Assembly (NCBI GenBank): GCA_949318235.1
Contig: OX439127.1
Location: forward strand, 12,949,355-13,013,354
DNA: 64,000 nucleotides
Direction of reading: 5' to 3'
From: Ecdyonurus torrentis
Taxonomy: Eukaryota; Arthropoda; Insecta; Ephemeroptera; Heptageniidae
Part shown: one piece after another, positions 1-14,094 of the stretch
How the letters are laid out: the number at the start of each line of letters is the position of its first letter
Position numbering within the stretch: position 1 is the first letter of the stretch
Made by a program: the position numbers and the translations under genes
The notes under the pieces: model-generated
Told to the model about the DNA's origin: nothing
Databases searched by the model: none
Seen by the model: only the letters and a program-made list of their open reading frames with translations

Positions 1-303
1 CCCCCTAATCTGCCTGCAGTTATTAATCCCATGGCTAGGCAATTTTGAGTCACGGTTGATTTTTAAAATATGTTATTTTTGTTACCTGGAATAGAAGACA
101 CGTTAGGAATAAATATTTAAGTTTCAAAAATTGGAAATAGTATATATTTGATATTTCGGAAAAAACATTTACACTCTCCACCGGTCTCCCCTACATTCAA
201 TTAAAAAAAGTATATACTTTATATCTAATAAGAAAAACTCTTAATAAAAAAATTATACAACAACACACAGTTTTGCTATAGTTCTACGTAAGTCTCATAC
301 TAT

Positions 304-446
304 ACACGGAAAAAAGCAACTAAAAAGTTACTCTTCAAACATTTTTCAATTCAGTTATTGGTTTTTTGTACTGAAGAGTTACATCTATCACATCTATGTA
401 ACATGTAACTGAACCAATTGTTCAATTAATAATTTCTGTGTATACA
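304..446. mobile_element. Short TIR repeat (family L, copy 1)
   Basis: tatacacggaaaaaa at the left and ttctgtgtata at the right are inverted, enclosing gagttac motifs in both orientations. A similar unit with cacggaaaaa and ttttccgtg ends is at 39,691. Confidence 0.4.
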
Positions 447-689
447 TGCAGGGAGCCCGTGGTAAATGAACTATATATATTAATATATATATACATATAT
501 ACTGTATATAATATGTGTGTTTGTGTTTATTTTTAAATATGCAAGTATTAAGTTGCAATGTGCAGAGCACACACTAAACTATAGGCGAATACTGTATAAG
601 AGTTTAGTAATCTAACGTTCATACTGTTTTGTTTTGTTTTATTTACTTTACCGCGCGAACCCACAAGTTATCCACTCATTGGAATGGTA

Positions 690-1150
690 CTTATAGGCAT
701 AGGCGGAAGGAAAAGTCAAACAGGCTTTTTCAGCTGACAATACCAAGTATGGTACCTGACAAGACCCGTAAAGCGGAAAAAAGGATTCGGGAGGAGGTAA
801 AATGTTGGGTACTAGGATTTGGAAGGTAAGCGGCTGTGGCCTAAAATAAAAGGAACTGCCCCGGTATTCACCTGAATTGACGAAGGGAAACCACAGAAAA
901 CCTACGTCCTATAGGCAGCTGACGAGAGATTTCCAAATTTAATAAAATAACTTTGAACTTAAAAAAATTCGAAGCTTTGAAACTCCTCTCGCCTCCCGAA
1001 TCACAAACCGCCTAGTAGCTGCAGCTAATTACACTGAGAGACACGTGAAGCGTCCTTGCCCAACAGTCAACGTAAAAACCCTGCTGTGAGCAAGTTTCGA
1101 ACCCATGATTCTCTCAGTGTATACACTCCGACACCACTATGCTGTCATGT
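690..1150 (-). mobile_element. SINE-like repeat with tRNA-derived head (minus strand)
   Basis: On the minus strand, a box B-like GGTTCGAAAC (complement of 1094-1104) lies downstream of a box A-like tagtggtgtcggagtg (complement of 1125-1142), followed by ttgggcaaggacgcttcacg, similar to the central block of widespread invertebrate SINEs. The segment 860-940 (gaagggaaaccacagaaaac) also looks like repeated arthropod DNA. The whole may be two joined repeats. Confidence 0.4.
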
Positions 1151-2605
1151 CGGTAAATTGTTATGACGTCACAAAGCAATATATGGTGCCACTGCCTGCG
1201 ATATGTCTCACACACACATCACAAGTCACGCATCTTACTCTGTGAAGCCCTCTGTTAGAAGCGATTGAGTGGTAGGTGCGAGAAACGCATGTCAGTTAAT
1301 ACTCCACATTTGTGACTCACATTCATATCAGCAAAAAATCTTGAACAAGGAAGTTAGAACAAGGAAATTATAGAACTAGCTTGCATGATGCTATTGCACA
1401 TAAAATGTAATTTATAAAATAATTAAAAACTGATTACAGAATTTAAATTTATTATTATACTAAACGAAAGAGAAATATTTACTGAACATATTGATATGAA
1501 ATTGATAGTACTTATCCAAGATTTTACCACTTTTAGAACCACAAACATCGGAGCCCCATCCGACATGCGTCCTCACTCTCCCACTCCATCCACTACCTGT
1601 ACACAGATTGTGATAATATATTTTAATTTTTAAAAACTTGCGCTAAATTATCACTGTTATTCCTATGAGAAAAATACGCTCTGGATATCTATCACAATCG
1701 TGTGTACTGTGCGCTTGAATACGATTGAATATTTTAAGAATGTCTTCCAAATAAATACAATAATGGCAAATAATAATAATAGTACTGTATATTAGAAAAA
1801 AAAAGTGACTATAATATAAGAAAAAGAACAAAAACAAGAACAAGAACAACAAAACAAAATAATAATAATTAATGTCCATGTTGGAGTGAAACTAAAAATA
1901 AAATCAGCATTATTGCTAATACTGCATCGTAATGATAACTGTATAATAAAATTAAAATTTAATGTATTATATTGTAGTATGCTGTATAGTGGGGTTATAA
2001 CATCAAATAACAATTAATAACACTTAATTAAAACGCTCAATATTTAATTACGAATACTAAATTAATTATCAATTACGTTGTAATAATTTTCTAGTACGCT
2101 ACTTCATATTGTGAAATTTATCTCAAGTTAGAGATACTTGTATAGTTTCCTTGCCGTCTACTCAAGAATTTTGGTAAACAGAAGCAATAAATTTATGAAG
2201 TTATTTACTCAAATTATTTATAAACAATTTATTTATTTAATATATATTATAAAATAAACATGTCTCAATGAGTTTAGTATAACTTTTTATTATGTTTCAT
2301 AAAATGTAGTATTAATCTTTGTTTTTTTTTGTGTGAATAATTAAACAAATGGATCAAATATAAATTCGTAAAGCTAATTCATAATAATTATTATTATTTC
2401 AATTTTACATTAAAGCGTAATATACACAATTTAATCGCTATTTGTGTAATATTTACAACTCATTTACTATGTGGTAATTTTGTGAAAACATGCTAAATGA
2501 CAAATTAATTCACATGACTCCAAGCCTTGAAAAATTGATGGAATGACTAAGAGAATTACTGGTGACAGATGGTTTGGTGCGTCAATACCTTGGTGTCCAA
2601 CAAAG
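1151..2605. other. Intergenic, AT-rich, no gene seen
   Basis: Low-complexity A/T-rich DNA with short A and TAA runs. The few open frames are short and biased in composition. Confidence 0.6.
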
Positions 2606-2607
2606 TA

Positions 2608-3645
2608 CAGGGTGTTTATAATAAATGGCACAATTTTAAACACTTATAAAATTTAGAATATTTAATTTTTATAAAACGTTCAATATATCAAATTAAAGCC
2701 TAAATTTTGTAATTTTTGAAAATGTTTTTAAAATGTAAGTGCACTTAATGGTTTGCGAGCTAGAGACAAAACTGTAAAAAAAAGGAGAAATTCCCCCAAA
2801 AAAGGCATTTTTTTTTCTGCTGAACAAAACAATAAAACATAAACATAAAAACAATATCCAGTAGAAATTTTTCATGCGAATGAACAAGAGATATGAGAAT
2901 CTACTTTAAATTCGTGGTTTTTGTTCTTCACCATTTGATTAAGTTCTTTTTACCCCACGTCAACTGTAGATAATTTTTAATAATTTTATTACACCAGCAA
3001 AGAGTTAAGGCAACTGTTTAACCTCAGGTGACCTTCATATAGCTCAAAAAAGCACCCAACAATCAAGTCACTTGATCAGCTGCAGCAGAAAAAAAAAAGT
3101 TATTTTTTTGGAAATTTCTCATTTTTTTACAGTTTTGTCTCTAGCTCGCAAACCATTAAGTGCACTTACATTTTAAAAACATTTTCAAACCTGGCAAAAG
3201 CACGTTCTATAAACTACACAAAAATATTGAGCCAGCTTCGAAAATGTTCCTTTGTTAAAAACAGCTGCTTATGACGTCGTTACCTGTTTACTACGTTTAT
3301 ACATATGGTTGATCCATATGATATTTCTTCTTTTAGAACTTTGAACTTGATAAAAATGAAATAAACTTCCCAAAAAAAGTTCCAGTCTCAATATGCGACT
3401 CACTTTTATCGGCTCAAAAAGCAAGATCAACCAATGAATGTGTCTTATTTCGTTGGTCAGCCAATCACCGTTATTGAGATGCACTTTACTTTACAGAACG
3501 AGCTCTGTTTACTACTTTTGGTCATTTCCTTTATCAAATTTTAATTTAATTTAATTTGATACATTAAACGTTTGAAAAAAATTAAATATTCTTAATTTTA
3601 TAAGCATTAAAATCGTGTCATTTTTTATAAACAGCAAACACCCTG
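2608..3645. mobile_element. TIR transposon with TA duplication
   Basis: CAGGGTGTTTATAA... at 2608 is matched by an inverted copy ending ...AACACCCTG at 3645, each flanked by TA (2606-2607, 3646-3647). The terminal repeats extend about 80 bp. A second inverted pair lies inside (about 2695-2820 against 3065-3190, containing tgcacttaatggtttgcgag and its complement). A unique 370-bp stretch (3190-3560) breaks the symmetry. No transposase ORF. Probably a Tc1/mariner-type non-autonomous element. Confidence 0.75.
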
Positions 3646-4705
3646 TACTGTATATCATTCAAAATATTTGCATTTATAGATTAAAAATTATTACAAAATT
3701 TAACATTGTATAAAAGGCAGTAAATTCATAATCAATAATAATAAATCATTGTTATAAATAAATTTTCATATTTTATACGCAGTTATTATATTTAAAAAAT
3801 TTAGAAGTATTTCAACATAATAATATTTTTACAAAATTAATACCAGCACGAAATTTATAAATTTATATTTCAAAGATTTTTAAAGATACAATAAAATTTT
3901 ATGACATTTATTTTGTCCTTCTGTTTGTATTGAATTTTATTTTATTTAATTCTAAATTTTGATTAAGATACCAAGAATGAGAAAATTCAATACAAATTAT
4001 ATAAATTGTAAACGAAATTATAGCTTATATTATAATAGTAATGATGTCTACACAAAATTTAATATGTATGTATAAAATACTATCAACAGAAAATATTTAA
4101 TTGCAATAATATTTTCTCCTTTGTTTCAAAAGGTTTCCTTTGCGTGCAACGCTACTATAATATAACAATTGAGAATATATCACGACGGTCATATCTTGAT
4201 GCACAATTTAAGTTATTGGATCTTTATACTATATAATACCATGATCTCAAATAGTATTGAATGTAATTAAACAGACATTATTCTGAATGGCTTAAATAAT
4301 CCGTGGTAAGCTATTACGTCACCAAGGAAGTATTAAATTTGTTTGTTATAAAGAAATATGTCAATTCCTTAATTATACCTAATATATTACGTGTTATTAT
4401 TGTTCTTATAAATATATATCATTTATTTATTATATTTTTTTTTTTTACTATGAAGTGCTTCTAAAATGTTATACTTTAATTTTTTCCGCTTATAAGTATA
4501 AGGTATATGGCATTAGTATAATATGGCAATGCTGAATGCAATATTCAATGACTAAAAAGCAATAGTTTTTTTATTTTTTATTTGAACTAAATATTATAAC
4601 TGACGGATTCTAAATTTAAAAGAAATATACTTATGTAAGTGTAACCTGGTAAATTTATATAATCGAATAAAATCTTAATACAAATTTTTATTATATAGAA
4701 TATAA

Positions 4706-4768
4706 CCCACCCACCCACCCCCACCCACCCACCCACCCACCCACCCACCCACCCACCCACCCACCCAC

Positions 4769-4856
<88 letters not shown>
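4706..4856. repeat. Compound (CCCA)n-(TA)n microsatellite
   Basis: (CCCA) units at 4706-4769 are followed directly by (AT)n to 4856. Confidence 0.95.
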
Positions 4857-4865
<9 letters not shown>

Positions 4866-5865
4866 TATATAAAATAGCCAATATTGCTATATTATAATTT
4901 ATTTGACTATTTCTCCTTTCAGTTCTCTGTCAAATGCACAATCTCGAATATAAAAATACTGATGTGTGACCATATCAGTTTATTTTACCCAACGAAAAGT
5001 GCTTGCATGTCTGAAAATCACTTTTGTATAATATAATGTTCTCTTCGAATGCTAAACTCCACAACCCTATATATAAGAAACATCGTTAACTTAAAGCTAT
5101 GATATCATCAAAGTCAATAAATACATTTTTCTCCCTTCTACACGAACAATTTTGGATGTTATTTTATGCTCTATATTGTTATATAGTCAACAATAACATC
5201 ATCATCATTATCACTAATCATTATTATTCAATCCTTCATTCCTTAATCTAAAGAATTCAATTTATTTCTAAAAAAAAAAAAAAAGCTTGAAGAATTTTAG
5301 GATAAGTTTACACGCAAGCTGGCTCAATCGCATGACAAAAATAATACTCATTTTGTGCATGGGTTTAGTAATTATTACTTGGAAAGTCTGCATTATTAGG
5401 CTGAGCAATTGTTGTGCTACTAGCACTTACTATTTAATTTTTTTTTCCTCGTGCTTTATTCGTAAATCATAACCAAATATCAAGAATTATGCGAACTAGA
5501 AAAAAAAAACATGTTTCTAGCTATAAGTGCATTACGTTTTTGTTATACCCATATTTTCTTTTCTGTAATAATCTTGCAATAATCTTGTAACTTGATCATT
5601 ATATGTTCGTGACCAGAAATAAAGAGCAGAAAAAATAACTTTAATACCAAACTATTCTTTTCCCACTTCAAAGAAATACTTCTCACTATAAAATTTTATG
5701 ACGACTATATTTAGCTTTGCAATTTCATAATAATAAATTGAGACTGGATTTTCTGATACAAATATAAATATAGCATATCTATATTATATAATGTAGCTAA
5801 TAGAGCGCCTAAAAGTTTAAAATCATAAAAATAAAATAATAATAATTTTATTCTCTTACATACTC

Positions 5866-5993
5866 CTTCTCGCCGGCGAACGTGGGGACCCTGGCCCGCG
5901 CCCTTCGGTCCCCGCGCCACTTTCTATCGCCCGTTCTTTCCTTCGTCGCCCCGGGCGTGTTCTTTCCGACTTCTCGATTTTCTCCCCGGCGAA
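5866..5993. repeat. GC-rich island abutting an (AAAAG)n tail
   Basis: About 125 bp with many CpGs, sharply bounded in very AT-rich DNA and bracketed by cgccggcgaa and ccccggcgaa. The composition resembles rDNA spacer or a 5'-truncated retroelement end. No ORF or RNA could be identified. Confidence 0.4.
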
Positions 5994-6179
5994 GAAAAGA
6001 AAAGAAAAGAAAAGAAAAGAAAAGAAAAGAAAAGAAAAGAAAAGAAAAGAAAAGAAAAGAAAAGAAAAGAAAAGAAAAGAAAAGAAAAGAAAAGAAAAGA
6101 AAAGAAAAGAAAAGAAAAGAAAAGAAAAGAAAAGAAAAGAAAAGAAAAGAAAAGAAAAGAAAAGAAAAGAAAAGAAAAA
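5994..6179. repeat. (AAAAG)n microsatellite
   Basis: About 37 nearly perfect pentamers running directly from the GC-rich island. Only a short low-complexity reading frame results. Confidence 0.95.
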
Positions 6180-7995
6180 TTATAGATATGTTTTGCTTAA
6201 AGCATTATGCTATATCAGATTGCGGATTGCGCATTTTTAATTTTTCTTTAGACGATTTAGGGTGTTATGCATCGAAATAAGATGAGGAAATAATAATATA
6301 TAATATAATGATTTGAGTAGCTTGATTTTCATTCAGTGTACAAGGTAAGTAATAAAGTTTCTCATATTAAACTTAAATGTTCCCTTATACTTGCAATTAC
6401 AGAGAAGTACACACGCCATACGCGTTTCAAACTAAGAGTAAAGCATTAAATTAGAGAAAATTTTCACAAGAAAAGCTTTAAAAACTAAATAAATACTTCA
6501 TGGTAATTACTGACAGCTCCCTTCTTCCCTCCCTCACTAGGATTACAAATTAGTAATTCATTATAAAATAGTGTTATCTTTATTTGAAGCTGAATTTAAT
6601 GAAAACACGATAAAGTAACTTGCATATTAATAGTTTATTATGATTTAATGTCATATCTTATAGGAGATGATGTAATATATATAATCCCAAAGAGCACACA
6701 TCCCAAAACTATTATTGAGAAAATATCATCATATAAATTTATTTAAAATAAATTTAAAAAAATATTATTTGTAAACTTGTAAAGCATTAACTTATACTTT
6801 TTCTGCGGTTAAATCATATCAGTCAAGATCAAGTCTTAGAAAAAAAACACAGTTATATACGTATCAATTTTTTCTTCTTGGATTTGTTCATCGTCATCTT
6901 CTTCTTCTTTTTTTCTTTTTCTTTTTCTTTTTTTTCTTTTTTTTTGTTTGTTTGTTTTTTTTTTTACTTTTTTTTTTCTTCATTTTTTGTTTGTTCTTAT
7001 TTTTCTTTCCATCTTCTATTCTTTCTTCCTCATCTTCATTTTTTTCCCTTTAATATCTTTTAAGGCAACGAAAGTTATAGCCACATGTTAGAATATTTAT
7101 ATGGAAACAGGAACACAGATAAATAAGGGATTACGTAAGCTTACTTTACTCGTGAGGAATCACCGAAGTCAGCTCCGAAGAACGCAAGCAAGCTAAAAGT
7201 CAAGTGCAGAGATGGGTGTTTTAATCTTGAGAGTGGAGAGCGCTGATCCAGCTTAATCATCCATCATCTCTCTGCTCGACCACGAGCACACCTTGCCTGC
7301 ATTTTTAATGCCTCCTAATACATCATATACAAATCTAATTTTATATTGCAGATCCTAGTTTGACGGCAAAAAAAATTGTTGCCATTATTATTTTACATAA
7401 AATAAGCAAAGCAATTTATTGCAACACATAGATAAAGAATTTTGTTCAAATAAAAATCTTTAATTTCAATTAATAAAATCAGTGTTATTATAACACACAC
7501 ATACACATTATATATATATATATAAATATATATATTATATATATATTTAAAACTGTAGAAATAGCTGCATAAAAAAAAAAAAAACTTTACGGTATCTAGT
7601 ATACTTTGACAGGGGAGAAATATTTGAAATGTTTTTTAATATTTTTTATACATGAAAATTTAATTTATTCATATTGTGATAACCTATCAACATTAGAGGC
7701 CATTTATTAAAGTCGTATCAATGATTAGACTGCATAGTGTATTTAGGTACGAATGAGCTATAAATAATACGCTTACATATAAATTCAATTCAGAGTGGTT
7801 ACACATAGTCTTATACTGATGTTACTTTCACGTCAACCATATAGTTCATTTGATGGTAAGATTATGTGCGTATATCAAACTAAACGAAAAACTACAACTA
7901 TATATTTTCAACCTTTATTTATTTATAGCTGTTAGGCAAGAAACGAGCAAGAGACGATGTCTATAATACTATTTTCTTTTCTGATAAATATTATA

Positions 7996-8193
<198 letters not shown>

Positions 8194-9188
8194 ATTATTA
8201 ATTATTTCATATAAATATAGCAAAATAACTACTAAAACTGTTGTAGAAAAATACAAATTAAGAAAACGGACAACATCATAATACTTCATGATATACTTTA
8301 ATACATCATGAGTCAAAAACTTCATATTAAATTTTAAATGAAAGACGAACGGTTTAGAAAAAAAAAATTAAGCATTCAAAATCAGAATATCGAATTTATT
8401 ATTGAAAGAGACTGTGTACTGTAATTCTATTACTATTATTTTACAAACCTACATATTATATTATGTATATGTGGATATGTGTAATTTGCATAATATATAC
8501 ACCTTTGATTGTAAGTTTTGTTCATGCCAGGTACAAGAAAGTCAATTTTTTCATGTGCCTTTCCAGTGCATAATACCGGAAACTATATATATATATATAC
8601 AGGAGTACCGGACAAGTAATTGTATGACACAATAATGTATGTGACAAGTACTAGACAAATAGAGACATAAATACATTGATCTTGTACATATTACGAAATA
8701 GCAGTGGACATGTATACTGTACGTACATCACGAGTAAAATTGTATTTGCTAGAAATGTTAAACTTGTTCTTTTCCACCAATATTGTATTTCCAATATTTT
8801 AGTCATAAAAAACAAAATTATCTATATTAGATCATATTTGTTTACGCATATCATTGCACATAATTTGTAATGTTAGTAATTACGTAATGCAGATAATTTT
8901 AAATATTGTTGATTATAATTTTATCGTAGTGAGAAATACTTTATTTTTATTACGCAATGACAGGGACGATCTTGTTTCATCGCAGTGGCAGAATGCAGGA
9001 TAAAATAGTAACAAAAAAAAAAAAAAATCAAGTGATAAATTAAACAAAAAGTATATCATTGTAAACCTTAATTAGTAACAAAATACTACTTTAAAATAAT
9101 ATTACTTTACAGTTCTAATAACAAAAATGGGAAAAAAAAATTATACTCATGAAAAGTTATACAAAATATATGCGATGTTCATATTTAA

Positions 9189-9321
<133 letters not shown>

Positions 9322-9625
9322 CCGAGGCCATGGCGCAGTGGTAGCGTGACTGCTTCGTGTGCAAAGGGTCACTGGTTCGCCTCCTGGCTGAGCGGTTTTT
9401 ACAAAACCGTGTATGCTGGCGGAGTGCACTTGTGGTCTTTTCATATGAGGTTGATGCGTGTGCTATTGTGTCATGAGTCATCGGTAGGAGAGGTGTGTAT
9501 GCCTGTGCGTATATGCATGTCTTCGATCGTCCTGGTGTAGGCAGTAGTGACCCTACCTCGCGCAATAGAGAGAATCTCGGGACGGTTCACCATTTATACC
9601 TATTCATTCATCATCATCATCACCT
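9322..9625 (+). mobile_element. tRNA-headed SINE
   Basis: A pol III promoter pair is visible: box A TGGCGCAGTGGTAGCGTG (9331-9348) and box B GGTTCGCCTCC (9374-9384), with tRNA-like spacing. A unique body follows and ends in a short tcatcatcatcatcac tail. It inserted at the end of a (TA)n tract. Not a functional tRNA: the acceptor stem does not pair. Confidence 0.7.
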
Positions 9626-10993
9626 AACCAAACTTGTTGTAGACTAGGTAAATATAAGAGCCCTAGATAAAACAAGAACAATTTGCTACCAAGGTTGACT
9701 GGACACAAAATGTGTATGGATTCCCATGAGTCTTTTCCGGTAACCTCATGGGTATTAGCTTCTCTTCTGTATAGCCCATGAAAGATTGTACAATTACAAT
9801 CACAATATTATATATATATGTATTATTATATATATATAACAAACACACACACATATATCGCATGACGCCAAAATCCTTTTCGGGATAGCCAGGACGAATC
9901 CTTTCAAGCAAGAGGGCTTACAATGATCTGTGTCTTTTTATCAGACCACAGGCTCTACCCTTAATATCACACTCTTCTGGACTCCTAATACCAGACCTGT
10001 GCAGCTCAGACCACGAAATCTTACGACGGCAGCACTCGCCACTATAGACGAGAGGTGGTCAAACTACCTGGCCAACCTATTGCAGTGGCACTGAAATTTT
10101 TTGCTATTGTGAACTACAATTTACTATTTTGCTAATTTTAAGGATAATTATATATTTTTTAATACAGATTGCACGTTGTGTTAGATAAATTGTTTTGATG
10201 GGGTTATTCTTTTTTGTAGCTGGAATTCTCTGAAATAATTGACTGCTATGAGTCATTGAACTGGACAATCCTTAGTGATTTAAGAAAATTTTACGTGCTT
10301 ACAGTTTTGTTCCATGGCGGCCTTTTTAATTTTTAAACAATAATAATAAAACGAGAAATATATATATATAGATAAATTTTACGGATGAATCCGGCTAAAA
10401 TGTGAAATTTTCCTTGTTTTTTCTTTATAACTATTTTTTGCAACAAGGACTATGATCAAGCCAATATAATGAAATCAAATCTTAAAATAGGGCATAAAAA
10501 TATTTATCACTATATTTTACTAAGCAAATGATGAAGTCATTATAATTATACTTATAATTGTCGTATACTGTCAAGATAACTTTTTGGGCGAAGAATGGCG
10601 AAGAATGATTTAAAAAGATAATGTTTATTTAAATTGAAATCAGTACTTTATTCGTAAATATTGACTTACATGCAAACTAATGTAAATTATCAAATTTTAA
10701 CTTAAATAAATAATATTATATATATAAATATTTAAATATAAATATAAATAATAATAATAAAAAAATACAACTCTCTAATTATTTTAATAAAGTTTTACTA
10801 TATAGCTGCAATGAATATTCAACTCTTCTTTTTTATCTCTCACATACTCCCCACTATATAATCCTCTCTAACAAAACCTCTGTCATATCTTAAGAACCTT
10901 TATATTTCGACATGTTAAAAAAAAAAAAAAAATTAAGTGCATGAGTGAAACAGTGCTTCAAAAAAAAAATAAAAATAAAATAAAAAAAGCTAA
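9626..10993. other. Intergenic, no gene seen
   Basis: The patch 9,868-10,090 has normal base composition and may be old repeat DNA, but no family is clear. The rest is AT-rich. Confidence 0.5.
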
Positions 10994-11240
10994 GCAGAGA
11001 CTATACACATCAAGAAATTGCTACGCCATCTGATTAAACTTCATGCACATCAATCTGCGAACAAGACTCAGGAATTTATTTTGGACATGACTTTTGACAA
11101 CCCAGATTTGTCCGTGCCTTCTCCTCTTACCAACAACGTAATTGATGACCTGATCAACAGTCAACTTCTTCACTTCGAGCAGCAAAACTCGCAAAAATCA
11201 ATTAAAGTGTATTGTTTATCTTTATTTTTTCATTCTCTCA
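10994..11240 (+). other. Unrecognised protein-like open stretch
   Basis: Open from 10994, reading ...LIKLHAHQSANKTQEFILDM...PSPLTNNVIDDLINSQLL..., with mixed codons unlike the surrounding AT-rich DNA. No family recognised and no in-frame start ATG near the front. Could be an isolated exon or a transposon fragment beside the hAT-like element. Confidence 0.2.
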
Positions 11241-11262
11241 ATATATATATATATATATATAT

Positions 11263-12070
11263 CAGCGGCGTATCCAGGATTTCCCCACAGGGGGGGGGGG
11301 GGGTCGGGTAACACCAGCCGGGGTGAAGCCCCCCAAAGCCCGCCGCAGGCGCGAATTTTTTTGAGGCCACGTCCCCTTTTTGATGAAATTTGCACTTGAA
11401 ATGTATTTATTATGCATTTAATTTTAAATCAGGTTAAATTTAAGTTCGTAGATTTTGACGTGCCAGAATGTGGATTTGCTTCTGACAATACAAAATTGAA
11501 ACTGCTATTTTCTTTGCTACATTATTATAATTTTTTATTTTAGAGACAATACTTGATATTTAGTCAATTTAGTCAATTTTGACTTGGACTATCAAGATGT
11601 AGCACAATAACACAATACGGCCAGCAAAAAAAAAAAATAATAATAAAAAAATAAAAAAATAAATAAAATGGAGAGAAAAACTATGTATATATAAAATACA
11701 ATATGCCTCATCCACTCTGATCAAAAGCAATGCGGATTATGCGGAGCTTGCATTATACCATTGTTTTGAAGATCATAATATTTTTAAAGGTGGAAATTTT
11801 TTTAAAGAATTCTATAAAGTTAAAATTATATTTTAAAATTAACTAAAAATTATGTATTGACTGTATTTTATTTTAGCACTGCATTTACGCAGCCGCCCGC
11901 AGCACGTAAAATACTTGATGACCGCAACTTGATGATAAAAACTTATAAAATATATCATTAAACTTACTGACAGAAAATATTTCCGTTATTGTTAAAAGAT
12001 CATTTAAGGAATACAAAATTACAACTTTAAAATAATTATGAGCTTTATATCATTTTTGAAACGCAAGACC

Positions 12071-12121
<51 letters not shown>

Positions 12122-12786
12122 TAAGTGTAGATTTTTCCGTAGTAGTTTTGTCTTATTAGTATGTTTGTTTGTTTGTTTTGTTTTTTTAGTTCAAAAGTAC
12201 GATCAGGTAATTCATTGTTTTACAATAAAACGAAAACCAATCAAAACTAAAGAGAATTTTAACAAATCTTATACGCCATTTTTGCAATACCAATTTTACT
12301 TCTTTTTAGTCTTTTCTTTCTGAAATTGGCTAATTGGCTAAAAATCATCGAATATAGACTATTATAAAGTTAATATGTTTTAAAAGCTTCCTTATACTAT
12401 ATAGTTTAAAAACTTTGTTTCTGTGTCGCTTTATTTGTCTGTCTTAATCACGTCATTTATTCATTTTTATACCCATTCTATGCTAAAAAACTGTAGTTTT
12501 TTCTTATATAATATATCAAGTTTTTTTTTTCACGAAAAACAGATAAATTACAATTTCTAATGTAAAATCTAATTATTCGTTTGGATAGTTCTACAAAATA
12601 ACCGGTACCTTTAAGGCTAATATAATGTCTACCTCTATACTAAGTATCAGTGATGATGTAACATTTTTGACGAAATTTCTTCTAAAATACTATTTTTGTT
12701 GCAAATTTTTTGTTCAATTTTAATTTTTTTTATATATTTTCCAAATTCACAGGGGGGGGGGGGTACCCCCCCTGGTTACGCCACTG
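11263..12786. mobile_element. hAT-like non-autonomous DNA transposon
   Basis: The left end CAGCGGCGTATCCAGG and the complement of the right end CAGTGGCGTAACCAGG form an imperfect terminal inverted repeat, each followed by a G-run. Both ends abut atatatat, so an 8-bp duplication is compatible though trivial inside a (TA)n tract. The 1.5-kb interior has a 45-nt T tract (12072-12116) and no long ORF. CAGNGGCGTA ends are common in hAT families. Confidence 0.7.
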
Positions 12787-13495
12787 ATATATATATATAT
12801 ATATATTATATATGTAATATTATTATATGAAAGAAGTTTTATTAGATGTGAACATAACTACAATTTGTTTGATAAAAATTATAATTATTTTTATATCATG
12901 CATCATAATTATATCACATTAATATTCTTTAAAAAAAAGTGTGTTTATTTGTGTGCGTAAAAAAACAACAAATGTAAGCATACATGTATTATTAAATTTA
13001 ATTAAGCTAAAATGTTTAATTTAGGTTATAAAAAGTTATAATTCTTACATTTTAGTAAAAGAGTTTATAAGGATCTTGTCACGATCATGCGGAAATGCTA
13101 TTTATTGCAACTAAAATAAGCGAATAAATTATAAATAAATGTATATACTTTTTCCCCCCAATTTATGCACTTCCACCACTCTACGTTACTGTTTCCTCGG
13201 TGAGAAAAAAAACTATACATTACAGAAAAATAATAACATACATAAATATAGAATATTCCAAAATTCAAATATTTTGTGGAAATAAATTACAGTTTGTAAC
13301 TCGTTTGGTAATGCATGAGGTATAAACCGTTTTGTTGTTACTATTATATAATCATATAATATATAGTCCAAAGATCTGTAGTAAAATTGCAAGAAACAAT
13401 TGATTATTAGATGATGATGATAATAATAATTGTTACAATTGCAAGAAAAATACAAATATTATGAAATTGCAAAACAGTTATTTTTGATTCTGCTG

Positions 13496-13547
<52 letters not shown>

Positions 13548-14094
13548 GTGTGTGTGTTTTAGGGTTTGGACCGTTAAATGATGTTTTTTTCAACTGCTTT
13601 GACTGTCCTTTTTAATTTTGAACCATTTAAACGAGACTTACATAAAAAAATTTTTCTTTAAAAAATGATGAATTTTATTTATTATTATTTTTTTTAACTT
13701 TTGTAAAAAAATAAACTTTTGAGCTTTTATCTAATGTATTGAAATGTTGGTTTGGTAACTCAGCGTCGAGACTAAAAAAGTTTTAAATTTTGCATTTCTC
13801 CCGAGTACAAAATAACAAAATCCGAACACCGCGTCGTCAGTAGTGTATATAAAAAAAGGTCCGATCCGTTTTCTGTTGCACGATTTTGTTTTTATTATTA
13901 ATATTTTCCTATTAAAAAAATTTGGGTGCATGGAGTGCGAACATGTCAGATGATACTCCTGTTAAAATGGTGAAAGTTGGAAATTCTGAAATTATTCTTC
14001 TTCTACTTTTTTTTTTTTTTTTTTTTTAGAGCGCCTGCATGTGAAGAAATGTTTTGACTCTTATTTTTTACCTTTAGTCTTACTGTTTTAAAAC
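12787..14094. other. Intergenic, no gene seen
   Basis: AT-rich with one (TG)n tract. A CpG-bearing stretch at 13,795-13,890 contains gtatataaaaaaagg, which resembles a TATA box, but nothing coding follows. Confidence 0.5.
13498..13557. repeat. (TG)n microsatellite
   Basis: TG dinucleotides interrupted once by aa near 13,546. Confidence 0.9.

Noticed and set aside
5882..6280. A 132-codon frame
   Set aside because: The core is Lys/Arg/Glu repeats from (AAAAG)n; the front is the GC-rich island with no recognisable protein.
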